Below, piece by piece: positions 10,176 to 18,891 of a stretch of DNA of 64,000 bases (position 1 is the stretch's first letter; every line of letters starts with the position of its first letter). The DNA is taken from the NCBI GenBank assembly GCA_031459855.1, contig JAVKHP010000001.1:1488429-1552428 (forward strand). Direction: 5' to 3'. The DNA comes from Armatimonadota bacterium. Lineage in GTDB: Bacteria; Sysuimicrobiota; Sysuimicrobiia; Sysuimicrobiales; Humicultoraceae. The translations under genes were made by a program, and so were the position numbers. The notes under the pieces are model-generated. The model did not search any database, was not told where the DNA came from, and worked only from the letters and a program-made list of their open reading frames with translations.

Positions 10176-11715
10176 CGCGGATGCCGAGGTCGGGGTAGCC
10201 CTGCACCCGCTTGTTCATCGCCAGGATCTCGGTCTGGTAGTAGATCCACACCACCGGCACGTCCTGGTAGATGAGCTCCTGCAGCTTGTGGTAGAGCTCG
10301 ACGCGTCTGCGGCGGTCGATCGTCTGCCGGGCCGCGGCCATCAGCCGGTCCACCTCGGGGTTGGAGTAGCCGTAGTGGTTGTTGACGCCGCCCGTGGTGT
10401 ACTCGGGGGTCTTGTCGGGGTCGGGCGGGGTGATGCGCCAGCCGGTGCGGGCGTCGTAGTCGCCCGGCAGGGCGTTGCCGCGCCGGATGTAGACCGACCA
10501 CTCCTCCGCGGTGAGCTTCACGTCGGCGCCCAGTTGCCTCCACGCCTGCTGCGTGACCAGGGCCATCTGCTCCCGCACCGGGTTCCCGCGGTCGACCATC
10601 AGCTCGAACGCCAGCCGCCGCCCGTCCTTGGCCAGCACGCCGTCGGGCCCCGGACGGAACCCCGCCTCGGCCAGCAGCTGCCGGGCTTTGGTGACGTCGA
10701 AGGGGTAGGGCTTGAGGGCTGTGTTGACGAACGGGCCGAAGGCGTTGGCGTAGGCCCCGGCGGCGAGCGGCGCCGTGCCCTTGAGGATCTGCCGCACCAT
10801 CAGCTCGCGGTTGAGCCCGTACATCAGGGCCTGCCGCACCAGGCGCTCGCTGAACGGCCAGCGGGTGTTGTTGAGGGCGATGTAGAAGGCGCTGGGCAGT
10901 TCGGTGATCTTGAACTGCAGGTGCGGCACCCGCTCCAGCGCCTCCTTGTGCACCGCCTCCACCACCGCCAGGTCCAGCTCGCCTGTGCGCAGCTGCGCCA
11001 CGACCGTGTTGATGTCGGGGATCACCTTGAACACGATGCTCTTCAGCTTGGGCGCGCCCCCGTAGTAGTCCGGGTTGGCCTCCACGGTGATGTGCGAACC
11101 CTTCACCGCCTCCTTGTAGCGGAACGGGCCGGTGCCCACCGGGCGCTGCGCGAAGTCGCTCAGGTCGTTGAGGTCCTTGCCCTCCAGCAGGTGCTTGGGC
11201 GCGATGGGGATGTTCCAGGCCAGCACGATGGGCAGCGAGGGGTAGGGCGCGTCGAACTCCATGCGCACCGTGTAGTCGTCGAGGGCGTCCACCTGGCGCA
11301 GCCCGCGCAGCGTGCTGCGGAATAGGGCGCGCACCCGGGGGTTGACGATGTTCTCGTAGGTGAACTTCACGTCGGCGGCGGTGAACGGCCGTCCGTCGTG
11401 CCACCGCACCCCGCGCTTCAACTTGAACACCCAGACGCGGCCGTCTTCTGCCGCCACCCACGACGTGGCCAGGTCGCCCACCGGCTGCAGGTCACCGGGC
11501 CGGTAGCGCGTCAGCGTGCTGAAGACCACCTTGGCGACCATCGTCGTGGGCAGCTGCTGGGGCAGGGTGAACGGGTTCAGGGTCACGTCGCCGATGATGG
11601 CGATGCGCAGCACCCCCGCGGGCGCCTGGGCCAGCGCCGGCGGGCCGCCGGCGAGCCCGCCGGCCAGGGCCGCGGCCACCACGGCGACGACCGTCGCAGT
11701 CAGCACTCGTCGCAT
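10138..11715 (-). CDS. dppA: Peptide ABC transporter, substrate-binding protein
   Basis: A 525-residue SBP_bac_5 (DppA/OppA) family protein. It has an N-terminal signal peptide (residues 1-30, VVAVVAAALAGGLAG then ALAQA) with no lipobox Cys, and the typical LKRGVRWHDGRPFTAADVKFTYE and RPVGTGPFRYKE segments. It binds a peptide, opine or other small amide outside the membrane and hands it to the permeases encoded upstream. The ATG at 11715 has a strong SD (AAAGGAGGAG). The name dppA marks the family only; ligand specificity is unknown. Confidence 0.93.
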   Translation of the reverse strand: MRRVLTATVVAVVAAALAGGLAGGPPALAQAPAGVLRIAIIGDVTLNPFTLPQQLPTTMVAKVVFSTLTRYRPGDLQPVGDLATSWVAAEDGRVWVFKLKRGVRWHDGRPFTAADVKFTYENIVNPRVRALFRSTLRGLRQVDALDDYTVRMEFDAPYPSLPIVLAWNIPIAPKHLLEGKDLNDLSDFAQRPVGTGPFRYKEAVKGSHITVEANPDYYGGAPKLKSIVFKVIPDINTVVAQLRTGELDLAVVEAVHKEALERVPHLQFKITELPSAFYIALNNTRWPFSERLVRQALMYGLNRELMVRQILKGTAPLAAGAYANAFGPFVNTALKPYPFDVTKARQLLAEAGFRPGPDGVLAKDGRRLAFELMVDRGNPVREQMALVTQQAWRQLGADVKLTAEEWSVYIRRGNALPGDYDARTGWRITPPDPDKTPEYTTGGVNNHYGYSNPEVDRLMAAARQTIDRRRRVELYHKLQELIYQDVPVVWIYYQTEILAMNKRVQGYPDLGIRDALQWMHLVSVP

Positions 11716-11810
11716 GCGCACTCTCCTCCTTTCGGGATCACATCGTCGACCTGGCGTTCCCTGTGCCTCCGGTGCGCGACCCACCCGGTGACCGCGCCGG
11801 CTGCTCCGGC

Positions 11811-12704
11811 TCATGTCCCCGCATGGCGCGGGTCCAGTGTGTCGCGCAGCGCGTCCCCCACGGCATTGTACGACAGCACCGTGAGCATGATCATGGCGCC
11901 GGGGTAGACGGCCAGGATCGGCTTCGTCCACACGTAGTGCTGGGCTCCGGTCAGCATGTTTCCCCACGTCGGCATGGGCGGCTGGACGCCCAGCCCCAGG
12001 TAACTCAGGGCCGACTCCGTGAGGATCGCGTAGGCGACGCCCAGGGTCGCCGCCACGATCATCGAGGGCAGGGCCTGCGGCAGCAGGTGGCGGAAGAGGA
12101 GGCGCGCATCGCTGGCACCGATGGCCCGCGCCGCCGCCACGAACTCCTGGGGGAGCGTGCGCAGCACCTCCGCGCGGACCACCCGGGCCACCACCATCCA
12201 CCCCATGCCCCCGATGGTCAGCACCACGTTGACGATGTTGGACCCGAACACGGCCAGCACCAGCAGCGCCAGGAAGAAGGTCGGGATGGTCAGCATGCCG
12301 TCGGCGACGCGCATCACGATCGCGTCGACCACCCCGCCGTAGAAGCCGCTGACTGCGCCCAGCAACGCCCCGATGGTCATGGCCACGGCCATGGCCGCCA
12401 GCCCCACCGCCAGCGACGTCCGGGCGCCGAAGATCAGGCGCGAGAGGACGTCGCGGCCGGTCTCGTCGGTGCCCAGCGGGTGGTCCCGCGAGCGCGGCCC
12501 GAACTGGTTGAGGAGGTCGATGGCCTCCGGCGGGTGAGGGGCCAGCCGGGGGGCGAGGACCGCCACGAGGTGGACGACCAGGAGGTAGGCCAGCGCCACC
12601 AGCGCCAGCCGGTTGCGCCGGAAGCGTCGCCACAGGTGGCCCGCGCGGCGGTCGGCGGGTACCGTCGGCGCCAGGGGGATCGCGACCAGCGTGCGCTGTG
12701 CCAC
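11811..12704 (-). CDS. dppC: Peptide ABC transporter permease (DppC type)
   Basis: A 297-residue inner-membrane permease of the DppC/OppC family. The N-terminal HLWRRFRRNRLALVALAYL and the HPLGTDETGRDVLSRLIFGARTSL segments are diagnostic, and the cytoplasmic coupling (EAA) loop is around VRAEVLRTLPQEFVAAARAIGAS. Six transmembrane helices are expected. It lies 10 bp after dppB and 95 bp before dppA. The two ATPases usually encoded with such permeases are not present in this window. Confidence 0.95.
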   Translation of the reverse strand: MAQRTLVAIPLAPTVPADRRAGHLWRRFRRNRLALVALAYLLVVHLVAVLAPRLAPHPPEAIDLLNQFGPRSRDHPLGTDETGRDVLSRLIFGARTSLAVGLAAMAVAMTIGALLGAVSGFYGGVVDAIVMRVADGMLTIPTFFLALLVLAVFGSNIVNVVLTIGGMGWMVVARVVRAEVLRTLPQEFVAAARAIGASDARLLFRHLLPQALPSMIVAATLGVAYAILTESALSYLGLGVQPPMPTWGNMLTGAQHYVWTKPILAVYPGAMIMLTVLSYNAVGDALRDTLDPRHAGT

Positions 12705-12714
12705 CGTCGCCTCC

Positions 12715-13662
12715 CTACCGGAGCGTGATCCGCGGGTCGAGGGCCACGTAGGCCAGGTCGGTCAGCAGGTTGCTGAGCACCACCATCCCCGAGACGAGCA
12801 GCGTCACGCCCATGATCACCGGGTAGTCGCGCGTGATCGCCGAGTCCACGGCCAGCCGGCCCAGTCCCGGCCAGGCGAAGATCGCCTCGGTGATGACCGC
12901 GCCGCCCAGCAGGCGGGGGACCAGCACGCCCAGCACCGTGACGACGGGGATGAGCGCGTTGCGCAGCGCGTGGCGGACCAGCACCGCCACCTCCCCGAGC
13001 CCCTTGCTGCGCGCCGTCCGGACGTAGTCCTGGGCGAGCACCTCGACCATGCTCGACCGCATGTAGCGCGCCAGCTGCGCCAGCGGGAACGTCGACAGCA
13101 CCACCGCGGGCATGAGCAGGTGGCGCAACAGGTCGCCCCACGAGAACGCCGCGCCCACCGTGGTCATGCCCGCCGAGGGGAGCCACCCCAGGTGCACCGA
13201 GAAGACGATGATCAGCATGATCCCCAGCCAGAAGATGGGGATCGAGACGCCGAAGAACGCCGTGACCGTGGCGGCGTAGTCGAGCAGCGAGTACCGGTAG
13301 ACCGCCGAGACGACCCCCAGCGGCACGGCCACCAGCACGGCCAGGACCAGCGCCGTGCCCGACAGCAACAGCGTGTTGGGGATCCGCCCGGCCAGGAGCT
13401 GGGCCGTGGGGATCCCGTGCTGGTAGGACCGCCCCAGGTTGCCCTGCAGCACGTTGCGCAGCCAGCGGGCGTACTGGACCGGAATGGGGTCGTCCAGGCC
13501 CAGGGCCTGCCGGTACTCACGGGCCAGCGTGGGGTCCACGTCGGGGTTGTTGAGCAGGGCGGGGCCGCCCGGCGCTGCGTGGACGATGGCGAAGACCACC
13601 ATGCTGACCACCAGCAGCAGGAGCACGCCCTGGAGGAGTCGGCTCGCGATGTACCGGCTCAC
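12715..13662 (-). CDS. dppB: Peptide ABC transporter permease (DppB type)
   Basis: A 315-residue permease of the DppB/OppB family. It begins with MSRYIASRLLQGVLLLLVVS, has the ALGLDDPIPVQYARWL stretch and the coupling loop QDYVRTARSKGLGEVAVL. It pairs with the DppC-type permease to form the membrane channel for the substrate delivered by the binding protein. It starts 10 bp after the peptidase gene, so the two are probably co-transcribed and co-translated. Confidence 0.95.
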   Translation of the reverse strand: MSRYIASRLLQGVLLLLVVSMVVFAIVHAAPGGPALLNNPDVDPTLAREYRQALGLDDPIPVQYARWLRNVLQGNLGRSYQHGIPTAQLLAGRIPNTLLLSGTALVLAVLVAVPLGVVSAVYRYSLLDYAATVTAFFGVSIPIFWLGIMLIIVFSVHLGWLPSAGMTTVGAAFSWGDLLRHLLMPAVVLSTFPLAQLARYMRSSMVEVLAQDYVRTARSKGLGEVAVLVRHALRNALIPVVTVLGVLVPRLLGGAVITEAIFAWPGLGRLAVDSAITRDYPVIMGVTLLVSGMVVLSNLLTDLAYVALDPRITLR

Positions 13663-13672
13663 GGCGCACCGC

Positions 13673-15469
13673 TCACCCCACCGCCGCCAGCAGCTCCTCC
13701 ACGTGCTCGATGGCCGCCTGCAGCGCGTCGGCGACGCGGTTGCGCTCGCGTACCAGCCGGGTCCGCAGGAAGCCGTACGCGTCGCTGGTGGGGTCGAGCC
13801 GGGCCAGGGCCCGCACGCGCTGCAGGCCGGGCAGCAGCGGCACCTGCAGTGCCGGGTCGTGGTGGTAGGGGCCCTCGACCGTGTACAGCACCGGGTTGAG
13901 GATGCGCGACAGGCGCATCAGGCCGCGGTTGAGGCGCGCGATGCGCGCCGCGGTCTTCCCCCGCGGCCGCGCGGGGGCGCTGGCCGCGGCCGCTGCCCGC
14001 ACGCCCTCCAGCCGCGCCGCCAGGCCCTGCAGGTGCGTGGCCCGGGCCACCAGGTCGTCCAGCGCCAGCGTCCCGCCCGCAGCCTCGTGCAGCTCGCGAA
14101 GCAGCCTGACGAAGTCGCCCGCAGCGGGTACGAAGTTGAAGGGCAACACCGGCGGGACCACCAGGCGTGCCGCGATGGTGAGGTAGAGCCCGGTGTCCTG
14201 CGCCAGGATCTCGGGGTCGGCCTTGTCGAGCGTGTCGGCGGGCGTGTGCCACCACCAGCCCCCGCCGCTGCCGCCCACGGTGGCGCGGTCGGGATGGTCC
14301 AGCGGCAGCATGCGGAACGCACCCAGCGACGGCAGCCCGATGCCCCAGAACGACTGGTCGCCCGCCTTGAACGGCCGCCGGATGTTGGGCGACTGGCCCG
14401 TGACCTCGGGCACCACCTGCCGCATCAGGTCCTCGACCTCGCCCATGTTGTACCGGCAGTCGAAGATGGCGGTCTCGCGCACGCCCGGCGAGTCGATGTT
14501 GAGGTAGCCCAGGGCCCGCTGGCGCAGCTCGTCGAAGGCCGCATCCGCGTACCACGTTGACCCCGCGTAGCGGCCGTGGGAGTGCCCCGGCCACCACGCG
14601 AAGCGCAGCCCGCGGCGCAGCCATCGGCGGTGCCGGTGGGCCACGCGCGCCATCTCCATCAGGCAGGCGTCGCCGGTGGCGTTGTCGGTGATGCCCTCGT
14701 ACCACGAGTCGATGTGGGCGCCCACCAGCAGGAACTCGGGCTCCGCGCCGGGCACGTCGGCCACCAGCAGCGGCAGCGTGCGCCACGTGGTCTCGGTGCG
14801 GGCCCGGATGCGCACGCGCACCGGCCCGCGGGCCAGCAGCGCCCGCAGCCGCTCGCCATCGGCCTTCGCCAGCGACAGCGCGGGAATCGTGGGCAACCGA
14901 CCGATCGACTCGGGCGTGGGCGTGCCCCAGATGCTGGTGACGATCATCTCGTGGATCGCATCCTCGCCCGAGGGCCACATGTGGAGGTATGCGATGGCGC
15001 CGTGCTCCATCGCCCGCTTGACGCCATCGGGGCCGCCGGCAGTCCCCAGCACCACCTTGCCGCGGGCGTCGATCCCCTCGTACTCCGACTCCTCGCCGGT
15101 GCGGGCGAAGATCATCGCCGTGCGGTCTTCCTCCAGCGAGCCCACGAAGACCAGCTCGCCCTCCAGCCCGTCGGGCGGCGTGCTGGCCCCGAACGACCGC
15201 GGGCGGCAGGGCAGGGTCATCGGCTCCGGCGCCACCACCTCCAGGCTCGCCTCCCGCGGGAAGCTCACGAACCCGCGGAACTCGTGCAGGCGCGTGGCGA
15301 TGCCGTGGCCTTGGAGCGTGGTGGCGATGTAGTCGACCGCGGCGCGCTCGTCGGGGCCCCCGGTCTCCCGGTGCCACCGCGCGAAGCGGCGCAGGTGCCC
15401 GGCGAGCCGCCGGGCCGAGACGGCCGCGCGCAGCCGGGTCTCCAGGTCGACGCGCTGTGCTACTGCCAT
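13673..15469 (-). CDS. M28-family-like peptidase with PA domain, altered active site
   Basis: The 598-residue protein has an M28/transferrin-receptor-like layout: an N-terminal part, a PA-type insertion (about 95-235), then the zinc-peptidase fold with His252 (VGAHIDSW), Asp262 (TDNATGD), Asp326 (LNIDSPG) and a late His (WHTPADTLDKAD). Where classical M28 enzymes have the catalytic Glu-Glu pair in a GEExGxxGS motif, this one has PGHSHGRYAGS (295-303), so neither Glu is present. It may use a variant site or be non-catalytic. The ATG at 15469 fits the GGAGG 7 nt upstream; an ATG at 15475 is too close to that SD. No signal peptide is seen. Its operon context is the import and breakdown of peptides. 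Confidence 0.85.
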   Translation of the reverse strand: MAVAQRVDLETRLRAAVSARRLAGHLRRFARWHRETGGPDERAAVDYIATTLQGHGIATRLHEFRGFVSFPREASLEVVAPEPMTLPCRPRSFGASTPPDGLEGELVFVGSLEEDRTAMIFARTGEESEYEGIDARGKVVLGTAGGPDGVKRAMEHGAIAYLHMWPSGEDAIHEMIVTSIWGTPTPESIGRLPTIPALSLAKADGERLRALLARGPVRVRIRARTETTWRTLPLLVADVPGAEPEFLLVGAHIDSWYEGITDNATGDACLMEMARVAHRHRRWLRRGLRFAWWPGHSHGRYAGSTWYADAAFDELRQRALGYLNIDSPGVRETAIFDCRYNMGEVEDLMRQVVPEVTGQSPNIRRPFKAGDQSFWGIGLPSLGAFRMLPLDHPDRATVGGSGGGWWWHTPADTLDKADPEILAQDTGLYLTIAARLVVPPVLPFNFVPAAGDFVRLLRELHEAAGGTLALDDLVARATHLQGLAARLEGVRAAAAASAPARPRGKTAARIARLNRGLMRLSRILNPVLYTVEGPYHHDPALQVPLLPGLQRVRALARLDPTSDAYGFLRTRLVRERNRVADALQAAIEHVEELLAAVG

Positions 15470-15507
15470 CTGCATGCCTCCATCTGTCGGATCTGGTGTG
15501 CCGGATC

Positions 15508-16206
15508 TCAGGCCACCGCGACGCGTTCGACCGCCAGGAACTCGTCGATGATCCGGGCCAGGATCGTGCGGGCCAGGATCACCGGCTTCCCGGTGACCTC
15601 GCGCACGATCGTCCGCATCGCCTCGTCCATGCCCACACACGTCATCCAGACCAGGTCCACGCCCGCGTCCCGCAGGGTCTGCGCCGCCACCCGCACGTCG
15701 TGCAGGCGCTGTGGCCCCGTGTACGGCGACGCCGCCGTGACCACCGCATCGATCCCGCGCTCGGCGAACTGCCGGCGCGCCTGCTCGACCTGGCCGGGCG
15801 ACGGCTTGATGACCCCCAGCCGCCAGCCCGCCGCCAGCGCTGAGATCACCGCTGGGTAGACCCTGCCCGGGTTGACGACCAGCACGGGCGAGCGGATCGC
15901 CGACCAGTCGGCCCCGCACAGGATCACGATCAGCCCGACGCCCCGCGCGACGGCCTGGTCGACCAGCGCCTGCATCCTGGGAAGGATCTTGCGATGCGAG
16001 AGGAGCGTCGACGACCCGTCGCGCAGCCGGGCGACGATGCCGACCTCCCCCGGCTCGGGAGCCAGTGCCGCCATGGCCTCACGGGAGAGGCCGTCGAGGA
16101 CCCCGGCTTCCCAGATCGCGACCTTGCGTGAGAAGACCGCGGCCATGTGCGGCACCAGGTCGTCGCGGGGTGCCTGGCCTACGGTCAGCATGGCGATGGC
16201 GTCCAT
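15508..16206 (-). CDS. AroM family protein
   Basis: The 232-residue product matches AroM, a protein of unknown activity found next to aroL in enterobacteria but elsewhere often beside dipeptide transporters. It is related in fold to aspartate/glutamate/hydantoin racemases. Diagnostic stretches are MDAIAMLTVGQAPRDDL and EAGVLDGLSREA; single Cys residues in LCGAD and TCVGMDE match the racemase-type active-site positions. The ATG at 16206 has a GGAGGGAG SD and is the first gene of the seven-gene minus-strand operon. A racemase or isomerase acting on the imported amino-acid derivative would fit but is inference. Confidence 0.88.
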   Translation of the reverse strand: MDAIAMLTVGQAPRDDLVPHMAAVFSRKVAIWEAGVLDGLSREAMAALAPEPGEVGIVARLRDGSSTLLSHRKILPRMQALVDQAVARGVGLIVILCGADWSAIRSPVLVVNPGRVYPAVISALAAGWRLGVIKPSPGQVEQARRQFAERGIDAVVTAASPYTGPQRLHDVRVAAQTLRDAGVDLVWMTCVGMDEAMRTIVREVTGKPVILARTILARIIDEFLAVERVAVA

Positions 16207-16674
16207 TGCTCTCCCTCCGGGTGCGTGCCGTCGCCCGCCCGGGTAGCGCTCGGCCCGGGCACGGGTATCTGGCGCGGAACCACCGTACTCCAGGCGGGCA
16301 CGCGCACGCGGCGGTCTACTGCTGTGCAAGTACGACGCTACTTCCCGACGCGGGAAGCCAACTCCTCCGACGTCTGGCGTCTCGAGCGGCAGTAGCGGTC
16401 ACCGGCTGCTGCACTCTCCGATCAGCTGTCGCCTTGGCACGCGTGACCCGGCAGAGGTGCAGCGCCCCGGCCGCTGCGGTCGTCGAAGGCCGGCTGTCGC
16501 GCCTCCACGCCCACGGCCGCGGAACCGTTTTCGCTCCGGGCCCGTATCACGTGTCGGAGCGACTGCGCACGTGGGACCCAGGGCGCGCGCTCGTCCGCCC
16601 GATCGCCCGGGGCAGTGGCGCGTGCCGGCGCGACCACGCACGTGGGCCATCGGGCGCCACAGGAGGGAGCAGTC
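16207..16674. other. Divergent intergenic region, 468 bp
   Basis: No gene is supported. It must hold the promoter of the AroM-peptidase-dpp operon (minus) and that of the secreted repeat protein (plus). Base composition is close to coding DNA, and no confident promoter hexamers were recognised. Confidence 0.4.
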
Positions 16675-17601
16675 ATGCGGCAGGCGGTGTCGTGGATCGC
16701 AGTGCTCGTCGTCGTCCTTGCCCTTGCAGGGAGCGCGCCCGTGCGCGCCCAGAACGATCCGCCCGGGGCCGACCCGCCCCGGCCGCCCGACGGGGATACG
16801 GTCTCCGACGCCGACGCCCATGGCGCACCGGACCTCCTGGTCCCGCGGGCTGGGTACTCGATCTGGATCGAGGGCGACGTGGTGCGCGTGCGGTGGTCCA
16901 GCAGGGGGGCGTCCCGCCTGTTCAGCGGCGATGCCACTGCCGACCGGGCGCTCCTCGACGTCCGGGCCGTGGGCCTGGAACCCGGTGACGTCGTGCGCCG
17001 CGTCGGCAACACCGTGACCTGGCTCGCCCGCGCCCGCGGGGGTGTCGACGGCGTCGACCTCCTGGCTGCGCGCGCGACCCGCTGGGTGCGCTTCACGCTG
17101 CTGATCGACGGCCGGCTGGCGACCCGTGACGAGATCGTCCTGGGACGCGGCCTGCGCCGTCCGCCGGGCAATCCATTCGTCCTGAGCCTGGCGCCGGACT
17201 TCGGCCGCGACCGCTGGCCCCCGATCGTCCGTGGACGTCCGGGCACCGTCCTAGGGGTCGGGTACCTCATCTGGCTCGACGACGACCTCTGGCAGGTCCG
17301 TTGGGTGGGTGCGGGGCGCGAGGCCGCCGGTCTGGTGACCACCGACGGCCGGTTCCACGAGGTGCGGCGCGAGCGCCTGGAGGGCGACGACCGGATGGCG
17401 CGGGGAGGGTCGCTGGTGGCCTGGGCCGCGCGGGGCTACGACCTCGACGGCGTGGCCTTCCGCACCGACGGCAGCCGGCTCACCTTCACGCTGCTGCTGG
17501 ACGGCGCCCTGGCGGCACCGCACCAGATCTGGCTGGGGGCGCGCGGCGCGCACCCGCCGCGCAATCCGTTCACGGTGGGGCGCACCGCGGTGATCTACTG
17601 A
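16675..17601 (+). CDS. Secreted protein with two copies of one domain, unknown function
   Basis: The 308-residue protein has a clear signal peptide (SWIAVLVVVLALAGSAPVRAQ) and a proline/aspartate-rich linker. Two homologous blocks follow, at about 60-170 and 196-302. Both start Gly-Tyr-x-Ile-Trp (GYSIWIEGD and GYLIWLDDD), pass through VRW, a GVDGV/LDGV turn and FTLLIDG/FTLLLDG, and end in PPGNPF / PPRNPF. Identity between the blocks is obvious over their whole length, so this is an internal duplication of a beta-rich domain of about 105 residues. The ATG at 16675 has AGGAGGG. I do not recognise the family. Confidence 0.82.
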   Translation: MRQAVSWIAVLVVVLALAGSAPVRAQNDPPGADPPRPPDGDTVSDADAHGAPDLLVPRAGYSIWIEGDVVRVRWSSRGASRLFSGDATADRALLDVRAVGLEPGDVVRRVGNTVTWLARARGGVDGVDLLAARATRWVRFTLLIDGRLATRDEIVLGRGLRRPPGNPFVLSLAPDFGRDRWPPIVRGRPGTVLGVGYLIWLDDDLWQVRWVGAGREAAGLVTTDGRFHEVRRERLEGDDRMARGGSLVAWAARGYDLDGVAFRTDGSRLTFTLLLDGALAAPHQIWLGARGAHPPRNPFTVGRTAVIY

Positions 17602-17624
17602 CCGCCGGCTCACTGTCCCGAACC

Positions 17625-17765
17625 GGCGGCTGCCGGGGAACCGCCTGTCGACTCTCCGGGAAACCGGCCGTCCGGGGAACCGACGGCCGCTCGGGAGCCA
17701 CCGACTGCCCGGGAGCCGCCAGCCGCCCGAGAACGACAGACTGCCCGGGAGCCACCGGTCGACCG
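17625..17765. repeat. Degenerate short tandem repeats, 17-21 bp units
   Basis: Between the two convergent genes lie about seven imperfect units resembling CCGGGAGCCACCGACTGC, with drifting length. They carry no reading frame of interest and end at the stop of the pilT gene. Confidence 0.55.
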
Positions 17766-17766
17766 C

Positions 17767-18891
17767 CTACGACTCGCCGGCCACCGACCCTGCCCGGCGG
17801 CTCAGGAACCCCATGGGCTCGGCAGGCGGCGCGCTGGCGGCAGGTCGCTGCGGGCCGAACGCCTCGCGCTCGGTCGCGCGCTTGACCGCTTCCTCGGGGC
17901 TGATGCGGCGCTGCTTGACCAGGGTCTTGAGGTGCTGGTCGAGGCTCTGCATCCCCTCGCGCGCGCCCGTCTGGATCGCCGACGGGAGCTGGTGCACCTT
18001 GTTCTCGCGGATCATGTTCCGCACCGCGGGGGTGGCCACCATGATCTCCAGGGCGGCCACCCGGCCCTGCCCGTCGAGGGTCGGGATCAGCGTCTGCGCG
18101 ATCACGCCCAGCAGCGACTCCGCCAGCTGCGTGCGGATCTGCTCCTGCTGGTGCGTGGGGAAGACGTCGACGATGCGGTTGATGGTCTGCGGCGCGCTGT
18201 TGGTGTGCAGGGTGGACAGCACCAGGTGGCCCGTCTCGGCCGCGGTGAGGGCCTGCTGGATCGTCTCGAGGTCGCGCATCTCGCCCACCAGGATCACGTC
18301 GGGGTCCTCCCGCAGCGCGCTGCGCAGCGCGGCCGCGAACGACAGCGTGTGGGGGCCGACCTCGCGCTGGTTGATGTTGCACTTCTTGGGCCTGTGCACG
18401 AACTCGATGGGGTCCTCGATGGTGATGATGTGGTGCTCGCGGTGCTCGTTGATGTGGTCCACCATCGCTGCCAGCGTGGTGGACTTCCCTGAGCCCGTGG
18501 GTCCCGTCACCAGGATCAGCCCCCGGTCCCGCATGGCCAGGTCCTTGAGGATCGGCGGCATCTCCAGCTCGTCCAGCGTCCGGATCCGGTCGGGGATCAG
18601 GCGCAGCACCATGCCCTCGCCGTGGCGCTGCACGAAGGCGTTGACCCGGAAGCGGCCGACGCCGGCGAGCTCCAGCGAGAAGTCCAGGTCGTGGGTGGCC
18701 TCGAACCGGGCCTTCTGCTCGTCGGTCATGAGGTCGTAGAGCATCGCGTGCATCGCCTCGCGCGACAAGGGCGCCGCGTCCAGCCGCACCAACCGGCCGT
18801 GCACCCGCAGGCTGGGCGGCGCCCCGGCCGCCAGGTGCAGGTCGGAGGCGCCCCGTTCCTTGGTGAGGATCAGCAGGTCGGTGATGTCCAT
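17767..18891 (-). CDS. pilT: Type IV pilus retraction ATPase PilT
   Basis: A 374-residue hexameric ATPase of the PilT family that powers pilus retraction at the inner membrane. The N-terminal PAS-like domain opens with DLLILTKERGASDLHL. The RecA-like domain has Walker A GPTGSGKST (130-138), the Asp box ITIEDPIEF, the Walker B region DPDVILVGEMRD with Glu204, and the His box TGHLVLSTLHTN. The PilT-type AIRNxIRE motif is present as AVRNMIRENKVHQL. The C-terminal tail is Pro/Ala-rich. Its ATG overlaps the end of the upstream receiver-MshEN gene by 22 bp, so expression is probably coupled. Confidence 0.96.
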   Translation of the reverse strand: MDITDLLILTKERGASDLHLAAGAPPSLRVHGRLVRLDAAPLSREAMHAMLYDLMTDEQKARFEATHDLDFSLELAGVGRFRVNAFVQRHGEGMVLRLIPDRIRTLDELEMPPILKDLAMRDRGLILVTGPTGSGKSTTLAAMVDHINEHREHHIITIEDPIEFVHRPKKCNINQREVGPHTLSFAAALRSALREDPDVILVGEMRDLETIQQALTAAETGHLVLSTLHTNSAPQTINRIVDVFPTHQQEQIRTQLAESLLGVIAQTLIPTLDGQGRVAALEIMVATPAVRNMIRENKVHQLPSAIQTGAREGMQSLDQHLKTLVKQRRISPEEAVKRATEREAFGPQRPAASAPPAEPMGFLSRRAGSVAGES

